Both the position numbers and the translations under genes were made by a program. Under the pieces are notes generated by a model that searched no databases, was not told the origin of the DNA, and saw nothing but the letters and a program-made list of their open reading frames with translations. 58,029 bases of DNA from Oscillospiraceae bacterium (GTDB taxonomy: Bacteria; Bacillota; Clostridia; Oscillospirales; Oscillospiraceae): the NCBI GenBank assembly GCA_902778285.1, contig CACYXC010000014.1, forward strand, positions 1 through 58,029, given 5' to 3'. This document shows positions 26,078-34,148 of the stretch, one piece after another. How positions within the stretch are numbered: position 1 is the stretch's first letter; the number at the start of each line of letters is the position of its first letter.

Positions 26078-28273
26078 TCAGAACGGGTCGAAGAGGTATT
26101 CCACGATGAACCTCTCGCTGTGCTCCTCGAACAGGAAATCCAGATAGATCCCCTCTCCATCCGCGCCGATGGCGGAGTCGAGCACCTTCATGCCGTCGAT
26201 ATCGCTCAGCGCGGCATCCCAGGCGATCTGCCCCTCGAAATCGGTGCTCACGATTTTGCCGACGCATTTCTGCTCATCCAGCATCAGCATCACCTCTGCA
26301 CCCGTTGGCAGAGCCGTGTCGGAGACGGAGAGAATGATAAATCTGCCGTCCGCATCCAGCTCGTCAAGGAGCTCCCAGTCGTAGCTGTATCGTGAGACGG
26401 AGCGGAGCAGGTAAAGAGCGGAAGCAGCGTTCTTGGAGTCTGCGTCCGGGATCGCCGCATCCTCCGGCGCTATCAGCTTCGACAAGCGAGAGACGAAATC
26501 CGAGCCCATTGCCGAGAAGGCGAGATCCAGGGCCGCCTCGCTCAGCTCCTCCTCGCTGTGCAGGGCAGTCCGCTCGCCCTCGGGGAAGCGCAGCGGCTCC
26601 TCCGCCTGCACGCGGTGAACGGACGCGCGGACGCTGCCTTCAAAATCATCGTAGGCGATGCTGAGCTCCCGGTTTTCAGCTTCTCCGCCGAGTACGGCGC
26701 AGAGCATCAGATCGTCGAGGGTATAGCGCAGATCAAAATCGAGCATGCCGTCCGAGCGCGTGAACAGGTAGCTGAGCGCGGCGTCTTTCCTTGCTCCGCT
26801 CAGACGGCCCTTGACGGTACCGGCGTACTTTTCGAGCTCATTGAGCAGGAGGAACTCCGCCTCGTCGAAGTTGTAGTAGCTGACCAGCGCGTCGCGGCGC
26901 TGCGTCTCCAGCGTGCCGTAGGACTCGTAGCCGAAGCCTTCGCCGTACTCGTCGCGGAGCGTGAGAGCGAAGATTCGCCCGGCACCGACGGCCGCCTCAA
27001 TGGAGAGTCCGTCGAGCGAGTCCAGCAGATCGTTGAGATTATCACCTGCCGGGTCAAAGAGCTGCGGCAGCGCCTCGATCAGCTCTTCGACGTCGGAGAA
27101 GCCCATGTTGTAAAGACTGTTCTGGAAGCCGGGGGCAGCGCTCAGCGAGCGCAGCACCTTGCCCATGAGCTCCTGCAGCTCGTCGTCAGACTTCGCGTTG
27201 GACAGCAGATCGTTGATCATCGCGCGCCAGTCGCCTGCCTTCGGCGTGCAGCTGATGCACAGGCAGAAGGTCTCCTCCCCCAGCCCCTGCAGACGTACGA
27301 GGCCAAAGCGCTCCTCGGTGTTATGGGGGTTTGCCGCGCTGAACAGGATGCCGGCGTAGCGTTTGGCGAGCTCCTTCATGGCCTGCAGATCGAGTTTATC
27401 CTTCAGTGTGTCGAGCGAGGGCGCAGATAAGGAGATATCGCTCTCCTTCTGCGCCGCATTGATCAGCGCGCCCAGATCCTTGTAGCTGACGGTATAGATC
27501 TTCTCCGCGCTGCCGGGCAACGCAAGGCTCAGGCCCTCCTTTTCAAAGGACAAGAGCACGCGCAGGGGCTCTGAGCCGTTGAGGCTGAGATCCAGCGAGA
27601 GCAGCAGCGCGCCCTCCTGCGCGGTATCGACCCCCACGCGGACGGACGAGTCCTCCAGCGCCTTGTCGAGCGTACCGAAGCCGGAACTGCTCGCGGTGAT
27701 CAGGTACTCTTGGCGCACTTTCGCGTTCTTTTCGGCGGTCTTGTTGTCCGCCGGCTCCTGCACGTCCTTTTCGCGGAACAGATGCTCCACAAAGAAGTCC
27801 GAGCCGAGTCCCCTGCCCTCGGTCTCGCCGCAGCGGCGACAGGTCTTCGGCTGGAAGAAGGTCGCATCCTCCCAGTCATGGCCGAGCGCGGGAATCTCCT
27901 CCTGCGGCACGAGCACTTCTCCGCAGACGGAGCAGTGCGAGCCCTCGGTCAGGCCGGCCTCGGTGCAGCTCGGCTCGACGGCCGGGTCGGTCTCCCCGGT
28001 GTGGCCGAGCGCGGGAATCTCCTCCTGCGGCATGAGCACTTCTCCGCAGACGGAGCAGTGCGACCCCTCGGTCAGGCCGGCCTCGGTGCAGCTCGGACCC
28101 ACGGCCGGGTCGGTTTCCCCGGTGTGGCCGAGCGGCTCCCCAACGGTCTTGCCGCATTTTGCACAGGTGGATGCCTCCGTGCAGGTCGCGGGCCTCATAT
28201 CGTGCTGCAGGCAGCAGCCGCACAGCAGCAGCGCCAGCAGCAGGATAGAAAGCAGGCAGATTACTTTTTTCAT
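26078..28273 (-). CDS. Putative lipoprotein with tandem Cys-rich repeats
   Basis: 731 aa, not assigned to a known function. A signal peptide with lipobox-like LCGC (Cys20) suggests a surface lipoprotein. Residues 22-150 carry Cys motifs of the CxxCG type, including two 41-residue copies (49-89 and 90-130) with SCTEAGLTEGSHCSVCGEVL, then a related CRRCGE. The remaining ~580 residues are acidic, with no recognised domain. Such Cys repeats are common in surface proteins of gut Firmicutes. Perfect SD AAGGAGG and a strong promoter indicate good expression. Monocistronic. Confidence 0.85.
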   Translation of the reverse strand: MKKVICLLSILLLALLLCGCCLQHDMRPATCTEASTCAKCGKTVGEPLGHTGETDPAVGPSCTEAGLTEGSHCSVCGEVLMPQEEIPALGHTGETDPAVEPSCTEAGLTEGSHCSVCGEVLVPQEEIPALGHDWEDATFFQPKTCRRCGETEGRGLGSDFFVEHLFREKDVQEPADNKTAEKNAKVRQEYLITASSSGFGTLDKALEDSSVRVGVDTAQEGALLLSLDLSLNGSEPLRVLLSFEKEGLSLALPGSAEKIYTVSYKDLGALINAAQKESDISLSAPSLDTLKDKLDLQAMKELAKRYAGILFSAANPHNTEERFGLVRLQGLGEETFCLCISCTPKAGDWRAMINDLLSNAKSDDELQELMGKVLRSLSAAPGFQNSLYNMGFSDVEELIEALPQLFDPAGDNLNDLLDSLDGLSIEAAVGAGRIFALTLRDEYGEGFGYESYGTLETQRRDALVSYYNFDEAEFLLLNELEKYAGTVKGRLSGARKDAALSYLFTRSDGMLDFDLRYTLDDLMLCAVLGGEAENRELSIAYDDFEGSVRASVHRVQAEEPLRFPEGERTALHSEEELSEAALDLAFSAMGSDFVSRLSKLIAPEDAAIPDADSKNAASALYLLRSVSRYSYDWELLDELDADGRFIILSVSDTALPTGAEVMLMLDEQKCVGKIVSTDFEGQIAWDAALSDIDGMKVLDSAIGADGEGIYLDFLFEEHSERFIVEYLFDPF
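27884..28129 (-). repeat. 123-bp tandem coding repeat, two copies
   Basis: Nucleotides 28007-28129 and 27884-28006 encode consecutive 41-residue repeats that differ at only two residues (Gly/Glu before PSC, Met/Val before PQEE) and are nearly identical at DNA level, pointing to recent duplication or gene conversion. Confidence 0.85.
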
Positions 28274-28315
28274 CTGATCCTCCTTATTCTGGTTTTATGT
28301 AGAATATATATCTAA

Positions 28316-28344
28316 ATTGTAAGACACTCGCTCTTCGCTGTCAA
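28316..28344 (-). promoter_or_regulatory. Strong sigma-A promoter of the lipoprotein gene
   Basis: TTGACA (28339-28344), 17-nt spacer, TACAAT (28316-28321) on the minus strand. The -35 overlaps the pcp stop codon region. Confidence 0.85.
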
Positions 28345-28952
28345 GGCCGCTTCGCCGCGTCCGGGGGCAGCACGTCCAGCGCGGCGTATATTCCCTCAAC
28401 GATGCATGCCAGTGCCATTGACGCCTCACCCTCCTTCGCCTGTTCAGGCAGGCAGGGCACATGGATAAAGCCCGCGGGGATCGCGATACCTCGCCGCCGC
28501 AGCGCGTGCAGCAGGCCGTACATCAGATCGTTGCAGACGAAAGTGCCGGCGCTCTCGGAGATCTGCGCGGGGATGCCGCGCGCGAGGATCGCCGCGCACA
28601 TGGCCTCGACGGGAAGGGTCGAGTGCAGTTCGGCTTCGCCGCCCGGCACGACGGGCCGTTCAACGGGGCAGAAGCCCTCGTTGTCGGGGATTCGGGCGTT
28701 TCGCAGATTGACTGCCCGACGCTCGGGCGTGATCGCCTCCCGCCCCGCCGCCTGCCCGAGGCAGACGACGGCGTCAGGCCGCAGGCGACAGAGCGCGTCC
28801 AGCACCGTCTCCGTACAGCGGCCGAAGACCGTCGGCACCGTCAGGCGCACAAGCTCCGTGCCAGCCGGCGGCTCGACAAGCCTCATCGCCTCCAGCGAGG
28901 CGTTGATCCCCTCGCCCCCGAAGGGCTCGAAGGCAGTGAGCAGTATCGTCAT
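28341..28952 (-). CDS. pcp: Pyroglutamyl-peptidase I
   Basis: Cysteine peptidase (family C15) that removes N-terminal pyroglutamate. 203 aa with the family start TILLTAFEPFGGEGINAS, the Cys nucleophile in SAGTFVCNDLMYGLLH (near 145) and the His in GFIHVPCLPEQ (near 167); the catalytic Glu is expected in the AAGREAITPERRAVNL part. RBS GGGAGG before the ATG. Own promoter-like TTGCGC-17-TACACT upstream at about 28970-29010. No peptide transporter is adjacent. Confidence 0.95.
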   Translation of the reverse strand: MTILLTAFEPFGGEGINASLEAMRLVEPPAGTELVRLTVPTVFGRCTETVLDALCRLRPDAVVCLGQAAGREAITPERRAVNLRNARIPDNEGFCPVERPVVPGGEAELHSTLPVEAMCAAILARGIPAQISESAGTFVCNDLMYGLLHALRRRGIAIPAGFIHVPCLPEQAKEGEASMALACIVEGIYAALDVLPPDAAKRP

Positions 28953-29141
28953 AAGCTTCCCTCCCTGCTTCTTTATTCAGTGTATCACAGCCCGGCCTCC
29001 GGCGCAAGCCGCTGCGCGGTGTACACAAAGAACCCATCGTTATCATAATGCAATAGGCGGAACACATCCGCAGTTTTAGCTCTCTGCAGGGAGAATCGCG
29101 CCCATATTTTTTCTTCCCGTCCTGAAAGCGGAAAGAAAAAA

Positions 29142-29172
29142 CAGGCCCCCGCCCATTCCCGCGGGGACCTGT
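29142..29172 (-). terminator. Terminator after yebC
   Basis: Stem of about 12 bp (ACAGGCCCCCGC with GCGGGGACCTGT, one mismatch) followed on the minus strand by a run of T (29136-29141). It starts 22 nt after the yebC stop. Confidence 0.8.
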
Positions 29173-29194
29173 CAAATCTTTAGCTGAAAACGCG

Positions 29195-29935
29195 TTACTC
29201 TGCGTCTTCCCAGTTATGCCAGACGTTCTGGACGTCATCGAAATCCTCGAACATGTCGAGCATCTTCTGCATGTTCTTGATGTCGTCCTCATTGCTGAGC
29301 TTGATATAGCCGTTCTGCGGCAGCATCTCGACCTGAGCCTCAAGGAGCTTATAGCCTTTATCGGTCAGCGCTTCGGCCACGGCGGCCACATCGTCCTCGG
29401 CGGTGTATACGGTCATGGTCTCGCCCTCGGCCTCGAAGTCGGCGGCACCGGCGTCCAGCGCGTCCATCATCACGGTGTCCTCGTCGAGCTCCTCGTCCTC
29501 GTTGTCAATGACGATGACGCCCTTCCGGTCGAAGGACCAGCTGACGCAGTTGGCGGCGCCCATGTTCCCGCCGTACTTGTCGAAGTAGTGGCGGATCTCG
29601 CCCGCGGTGCGGTTGCGGTTGTCGGTCATGGTCTCGACGATGACGGCGACGCCCGAGGGACCGTAGCCTTCATAGGTGATCTTCTCGTAGTTCTCGGTGT
29701 TGCCCGCGCCGAGCGCCTTGTCGATGGTACGCTTGATGTTGTCGTTGGGCATGTTGGCGGCCTTCGCCTTGGCAATGACGGCGGCCAGCTTGGAGTTGGA
29801 GCGCGGGTCCCCGCCGCCGCCCTCCTTGACGGCCACGATCATCTCACGCGCGATCTTGGTAAAGGCCTGCGCGCGCTTGGCGTCCGCAGCGCCCTTGGTC
29901 TTCTGTATGTTATGCCATTTGGAATGTCCGGACAT
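29195..29935 (-). CDS. YebC/PmpR family DNA-binding/translation regulator
   Basis: 246-aa YebC-family protein, typical start MSGHSKWHNIQKTKGAADAK, then GGGDPRSNSKLAAVIAKAKA and an acidic middle domain. Members were annotated as transcription regulators; recent work on the family points to a role in translation of proline-rich stretches. Monocistronic: promoter TTGCAT-17-TAAAAT upstream and terminator downstream. The SD GGAG is 12 nt from the ATG, a little far. Confidence 0.95.
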   Translation of the reverse strand: MSGHSKWHNIQKTKGAADAKRAQAFTKIAREMIVAVKEGGGGDPRSNSKLAAVIAKAKAANMPNDNIKRTIDKALGAGNTENYEKITYEGYGPSGVAVIVETMTDNRNRTAGEIRHYFDKYGGNMGAANCVSWSFDRKGVIVIDNEDEELDEDTVMMDALDAGAADFEAEGETMTVYTAEDDVAAVAEALTDKGYKLLEAQVEMLPQNGYIKLSNEDDIKNMQKMLDMFEDFDDVQNVWHNWEDAE

Positions 29936-29973
29936 GGTGTAACAACTCCTCTTTCGTACGAATTAACGAAGGT

Positions 29974-30002
29974 ATTTTAGCACATTGTATCCGTTCATGC
30001 AA
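29974..30002 (-). promoter_or_regulatory. Sigma-A promoter of the yebC-family gene
   Basis: TTGCAT (29997-30002), 17-nt spacer, TAAAAT (29974-29979) on the minus strand, immediately after the sipL stop codon. Confidence 0.75.
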
Positions 30003-30012
30003 GAGCTTTGTA

Positions 30013-31488
30013 TCAAGAGCGCGGGATCAGCAGCATCTCCCCCGCCTCCTCCTGCGCAGGGTTTGCCGCCTCGATGGCCGCAACGCTCGAGTGATAGCGC
30101 CGTGCGAGTTCCCACAGGCTTTCCCCCTGCACGTGTACGAGCGTAAAGGCCGGGAGCGCAGCGCGGTCGATGGGATGCTCCTCGTCGAGCATCGCGCCCG
30201 TGAGAGCCTGCAGCGTCCGCTCGCCCCAGGTCTGGAAGCGCAGCTCCGCCTCAAGATCGCACTGGACCCCCTCGCCCTCCGGCTGCAGATCGCAGCGCTT
30301 CCACGTGAGCGACAGGATGTGCGCATCCTCTCCCGGCGTCTCGCCCCGCAGCGGCAGCTGCCTGTGTGCCGCCGCGATCTCCCCGTTCTTCGTGCGGTAC
30401 AGAAGATCCAGTTCGGCGCTCACCGCCCTATCCTGCCGCGAGAGCGCGGGCAGCACCGTCAGCAGCTCCGCGCAGTCCTCCCCGGCCCCGATCAGTTCCG
30501 AGGCAGTCAGGATCACGCTGCGCGTCTCCTCTGCCTGCGGAAGACTGAGCGCACATGACAGGCATCGAAGCGGCATCGCATTGGAGTAGGCGTCCGTCAG
30601 ACATTGAATCTTCTCCCGCGTGCGGCAGACGGCCTGCAGCACGGCGTGTACCTCCGTCGAGAGCGATACGCCGCCGATGCTGTCGGCCAGATCGAAGTAC
30701 AGCGAGGTCGTCTCGCAGCGTAGCGTACTGCAGACTGCGTCCTCCGTGCCGAGGTCCACGATCTGCGACAGCGGCGCCGTGAACTCATGCCGCAGCGGCC
30801 AGACAAAGCCTTCCGCCTCATAAAGTACCGCCAGCTTCAGCGTCCCTTTTACGATCAGGCGGCTGCCGATCCGGCTCGTCTCGCCGAGGGCGAAGGCGCT
30901 CTGGGCGCAGAGGATGCGCCGCGGAGCGGGCCGCTCCGCCGGGAAGACGAAGCTCTCGGTCAGCGCAAAGCTCTTCTCCCCTACAGCCGCGGCCGGCACA
31001 GCCGCTGCCTCTGTCTTCAGGCCGCACAGCAGCGCCGCGTCCTCCTCCGACGGCAGCAGCGTTATGACTGCCTCCTCCTTCTTCCAGAGCAAAGCCTCCA
31101 CGCCGATCTCCGCGCTGACGGAGAGCTTGCGCGGGTTGAGCACTTTTCCCTCCGTGCGCAGCACGCGCAGGAAGGTCTGCCCCTCGTCCGGCGTCTGGCC
31201 GGGCACGTCGATCACGGCTTCAAATTCCTTCGTCAGCCGAACAGTCTGCACGGCGTCGGCGTTTTCCGTGATACACAGCAGCACGGCTTCGACCTCGGCC
31301 CCGACGCGCAGGCCGCGGGCGTTCAGTTCCTTGCTCTTGAGCAGTACGTTGCAGCGGATCGAGGCGATGCGTCCGACGTCCTCGTTCACGTCCGGCACCA
31401 CGCCCTCGAGCTCGACCAGGCATTTCTCCTCGCTGTGCTGACATTCGCGCCAGATCCGGCGCGTCCCGGCTTCAAACTGCAGTTCCAT
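30013..31488 (-). CDS. sipL: SipL-like spore coat morphogenetic protein (SPOCS/DUF3794 + LysM)
   Basis: 491 aa. Two to three SPOCS (DUF3794) modules make up residues 1-430 (for example CLVELEGVVPDVNEDVGRIAS and LIVKGTLKLAVLYEAEG), and a LysM domain closes the protein (VHVQGESLWELARRYHSS to the end). This is the layout of SipL, which in Clostridioides binds SpoIVA through LysM to build the coat around the forespore. The gene overlaps spoVM, whose peptide marks the same membrane, giving strong support. SpoIVA itself is not in the window. No signal peptide, as expected. Confidence 0.88.
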   Translation of the reverse strand: MELQFEAGTRRIWRECQHSEEKCLVELEGVVPDVNEDVGRIASIRCNVLLKSKELNARGLRVGAEVEAVLLCITENADAVQTVRLTKEFEAVIDVPGQTPDEGQTFLRVLRTEGKVLNPRKLSVSAEIGVEALLWKKEEAVITLLPSEEDAALLCGLKTEAAAVPAAAVGEKSFALTESFVFPAERPAPRRILCAQSAFALGETSRIGSRLIVKGTLKLAVLYEAEGFVWPLRHEFTAPLSQIVDLGTEDAVCSTLRCETTSLYFDLADSIGGVSLSTEVHAVLQAVCRTREKIQCLTDAYSNAMPLRCLSCALSLPQAEETRSVILTASELIGAGEDCAELLTVLPALSRQDRAVSAELDLLYRTKNGEIAAAHRQLPLRGETPGEDAHILSLTWKRCDLQPEGEGVQCDLEAELRFQTWGERTLQALTGAMLDEEHPIDRAALPAFTLVHVQGESLWELARRYHSSVAAIEAANPAQEEAGEMLLIPRS

Positions 31489-31573
31489 TCTTTTCGCTCC
31501 TTTTGCTTCTTCCCCTCAGTCCGGCCAGCAGCCGTCCCAGAAAACGCGGCAGCCGGATCACATAGATCTTCAT
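31472..31573 (-). CDS. spoVM: Stage V sporulation protein M (SpoVM)
   Basis: 33-aa peptide starting MKIYVIRLPRFLGRLLAGL, matching Bacillus SpoVM (26 aa, MKFYTIKLPKFLGGIV...) over the amphipathic helix, including the essential Pro9. SpoVM recognises the convex forespore membrane and anchors SpoIVA and so the coat. ATG at 31573 follows GGGAGGGG; the C-terminus is Lys/Arg-rich and a few residues longer than in Bacillus. It overlaps the sipL start by 17 nt, so the two coat-base factors are translated together. Too short for most gene finders. Confidence 0.88.
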   Translation of the reverse strand: MKIYVIRLPRFLGRLLAGLRGRSKRSEKNGTAV

Positions 31574-31607
31574 GACCATCCCCTCCCCGCCTGACAGCGC
31601 AGCAGCG

Positions 31608-31760
31608 TCAGCAGCAGCGCAGCATCCACAGCCCCGCGGCGATCAGCAGCGCCGCAAACGCAAACCACCAGAACTGAGAAGGCAGCACCAGCGCCAGCAG
31701 GATAATAAGCCCCAGCACGATCGCGGTGACGCCCCAAAGCAGCCGCCGTCCTCCACGCAA
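31608..31760 (-). CDS. Possible 50-aa membrane peptide upstream of spoVM
   Basis: An open frame starting TTG with GGGGAGG about 8 nt upstream encodes a 50-aa peptide with two hydrophobic segments separated by LPSQFWWF, ending MLRCC. Not recognised. The SD is in the 3' arm of the cca terminator stem and the TTG is in its T run, so the start is uncertain. Length, hydrophobic pattern and the 34-nt spacing to spoVM make it plausible as the first gene of a spoVM-sipL unit. Confidence 0.5.
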   Translation of the reverse strand: MRGGRRLLWGVTAIVLGLIILLALVLPSQFWWFAFAALLIAAGLWMLRCC

Positions 31761-31811
31761 AAAACCGCCTCCCCGCAGCTGTATTCCCTACAGTCTACGC
31801 GAAAGGCGGTT
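31759..31811 (-). terminator. Terminator after cca
   Basis: AACCGCCT (minus strand, 31804-31811) pairs with AGGCGGTT (31763-31770), enclosing a smaller CTGTA...TACAG hairpin, and is followed by T residues. Located 33 nt after the cca stop. Confidence 0.75.
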
Positions 31812-31844
31812 GATTTATGAGAGAACAGTGAAGCGTTACGGTGT

Positions 31845-33227
31845 TCAGGGTTCTCCGTTTTGCTTGTGATACATGCCCAGGGTCTGGCGCAGCTGCTCCT
31901 CCTTACTGAGCCCGGCGAGGCGAAGCTTGTGCGCGTGCTCCAGCGCAGCGCTGAAGGAAGGGCCGGGTGTCATTCCGGCCTCGATCAGGTCGCGTCCCAT
32001 CACGTACGGACGCGCCATCAGCTCCCGATAATCCCGAAGGAGCGCGCGCAGCCTTTCCTCCGTCGGAGCATAAAGCCGCAGCCGCTCTTCGCGTGACTGC
32101 TCCGCTCCGCGGCAGCCGAGGAAGTCGGCCTTCGCAAGCAGCAGCAAATCCTCCGGGCAGACGGAGCGGTCGAAAAGCTTCATCCAGGTCCTGTGCCGCG
32201 CGTCGCTGAAGGCCATGGCGTTCGGAACCATGTGCAGCCTCGTCATGTTCAGCACATATTCTTTCAGCTTCGTTTCGCCTGTCAGCCGGTCGAGGAAGCG
32301 GCTGACGATCGGCAAGCCGAGCAGCTCATGCCGATAGGCGCGGTACTCGCCGCCGACGCACTCGGTGGCGACGGCCTTGCCCATGTCGTGGCAGAGGGAG
32401 GCGAGCATGAACCACAGCGGCTGCCGCGCCCGATCGCGCAGCAGAGCCGCCTCGTCGAGCGCCTGCAGCGTATGCGTCCAGGCGTCGCCCTCGGGGTGGT
32501 ATTTCGGCGGCTGAGGCACGCCGATAAGCGCCTTCGCCTCCGGAAACCAGAAGCCGAGCTGATCCATCTCCCGCAGTTCGCGCAAGAAAATAGAGGGCTT
32601 CGCTGCCTTGAGCAGCGCCTTCTCCATCTCACCCATCACGCGCTCGCGGGCAAGCGCGTCGAGCGCCATGCGCGAGCAGAGGGCGGCCGTCTCCGGCGCA
32701 ACATTGAACTCGAAGCGCGCGGCGAACTGACAGGCCCGAAGCACGCGCAGCGGGTCTTCGACGAAGCTCTGATCGTTCACGTGACGGATGCGCCTGGCTT
32801 TCAGATCCGCAAGGCCGCCGAAGAAGTCCAGCACCTCGCCGCTCAGCACGTCCTCCATCATGGCGTTGATCGTGAAATCGCGGCGCCGCGCCGCCTTCTC
32901 CTCGCCGAGGAAGGGATCGACAGAGACCGCAAAATCCTTGTGCCCGCGTCCGGTCGCCTTCTCGGAGCGGGGCATGGCGATGTCGAGCTCGCAGTGCCGC
33001 AGGCCCATAACGCCAAAGCTCGCGCCCATCAGCACAGGCTCGCCGAGCGCGCTGAGAATGCGCGTGAGCGCTTCGAACGGGATACCATGCACCTCGATGT
33101 CGATATCTTTGTTTTCCCGGCCGAGTAGCCGGTCGCGCACGAAGCCGCCCACAAAGTAGACGCGGCCGCCCTCGGCCGCCGCCGCCTCGGCGATGCGCCG
33201 TGCAACGCTCAGATCATTTTCTGACAT
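31845..33227 (-). CDS. cca: CCA tRNA nucleotidyltransferase / poly(A) polymerase family with HD domain
   Basis: Class II nucleotidyltransferase that adds or repairs the tRNA 3' CCA end. Residues 1-160 hold the fold with FVGGFVRDRLLGRENKDIDIEV and the RRRDFTINAM motif, then the neck helix (FVEDPLRVLRACQFAARF). Residues from about 245 carry an HD-type segment (PEGDAWTHTLQALDEA and SLCHDMGKA), as in bacterial CCA enzymes with phosphohydrolase activity. 460 aa. RBS AGAGGG before ATG. 42 nt after rsgA; in Bacillus rpe-thiN is found here instead. Confidence 0.9.
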   Translation of the reverse strand: MSENDLSVARRIAEAAAAEGGRVYFVGGFVRDRLLGRENKDIDIEVHGIPFEALTRILSALGEPVLMGASFGVMGLRHCELDIAMPRSEKATGRGHKDFAVSVDPFLGEEKAARRRDFTINAMMEDVLSGEVLDFFGGLADLKARRIRHVNDQSFVEDPLRVLRACQFAARFEFNVAPETAALCSRMALDALARERVMGEMEKALLKAAKPSIFLRELREMDQLGFWFPEAKALIGVPQPPKYHPEGDAWTHTLQALDEAALLRDRARQPLWFMLASLCHDMGKAVATECVGGEYRAYRHELLGLPIVSRFLDRLTGETKLKEYVLNMTRLHMVPNAMAFSDARHRTWMKLFDRSVCPEDLLLLAKADFLGCRGAEQSREERLRLYAPTEERLRALLRDYRELMARPYVMGRDLIEAGMTPGPSFSAALEHAHKLRLAGLSKEEQLRQTLGMYHKQNGEP

Positions 33228-33269
33228 GATGATCCCTCTGAAACGGGAGGGGTAGCCCCTCCCCTGCGG

Positions 33270-34148
33270 TCAGTCTTCCCAGCTTTTGTGTTGTGCGGAG
33301 AGCTCGTAGAGCCGCTCGTAGGAGCGGTAGCGGCTCGGTGCGATCCTCCCCGCGCGCACGGCCTCCGTCACCGCGCAGCCCGGCTCCTTCCGGTGCGCGC
33401 AGTCCGGGAAGCGGCACTTGCCCTCGTAGGGGCGGAAGTCGCGGAAATCGGCGGCGAGCTCCTCCTTCGGAATGATCTTCATCATCTCCAGCTCGAAGGA
33501 GGCGTAGCCCGGTGTGTCGGCGAGCCATGTGCCCTCTCCGAGATTGAAGAGCTCCACATGCCGCGTGGTATGTTTGCCCCGGCCCAGCTTCTCGCTGACC
33601 TCGGCGGTCCTGAGCGAGAGTTCGGGCGCGAGGCGGTTGAGCAGGCTGCTCTTGCCCACGCCGGAGTTGCCGGTGAAGGCGCAGACCTTCCCGCGGATCG
33701 CGTCGCGCAGCTCCTCGACGCCGCGTCCAGTCCCGGCGCTCGTCAGGATCACGGGGTAGCCAGCCGCGCGGTAGATCTGCTCGAGCTCTTCACCGGGGTC
33801 GAGATCCGTCTTGTTGACGCAGAGGATCAGCTCGCAGTCAGCCTCCTCCGCGATCACCGAGACACGGTCGATCAAGAAGGGATCGGTGACGGGGTTGACA
33901 TTCGCCGCGACGAAGATCAGCGCGTCGATATTGGCGACCGCCGGGCGGATGAAGAAGTTCCGCCGCTGCTCGACACCGTCGATGCGGCCGCGTCCGGCGG
34001 CGTCTGTGCTGCATCGCACACGGTCCCCCACGAGGGGCGAGGTGCCGTCGAGCCGAAAGCGCCCGCGTGCCTTGCACTCGAGGATGCCGTCCGCCGTCTG
34101 CACGTAATAGAAGCCGCTCAGGGCCTTGATGATGACGCCGTCCTTCAT
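33270..34148 (-). CDS. rsgA: Ribosome small subunit-dependent GTPase A
   Basis: Circularly permuted GTPase for late 30S maturation. N-terminal OB fold, G4 motif CVNKTDLD near 120, P-loop GNSGVGKSSLLNRL near 170, G3 DTPG near 215, and the C-terminal zinc site FPDCAHRKEPGCAV. 292 aa. Its ATG overlaps the prkC stop as ATGA, the usual placement after the kinase. Ends the cdaA-started superoperon as far as can be seen. Confidence 0.96.
   Translation of the reverse strand: MKDGVIIKALSGFYYVQTADGILECKARGRFRLDGTSPLVGDRVRCSTDAAGRGRIDGVEQRRNFFIRPAVANIDALIFVAANVNPVTDPFLIDRVSVIAEEADCELILCVNKTDLDPGEELEQIYRAAGYPVILTSAGTGRGVEELRDAIRGKVCAFTGNSGVGKSSLLNRLAPELSLRTAEVSEKLGRGKHTTRHVELFNLGEGTWLADTPGYASFELEMMKIIPKEELAADFRDFRPYEGKCRFPDCAHRKEPGCAVTEAVRAGRIAPSRYRSYERLYELSAQHKSWED

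Noticed and set aside
25769-26395. 208-codon plus-strand ORF
   Set aside because: Crosses the rnpB end, hairpin array X and the antisense of the lipoprotein gene.
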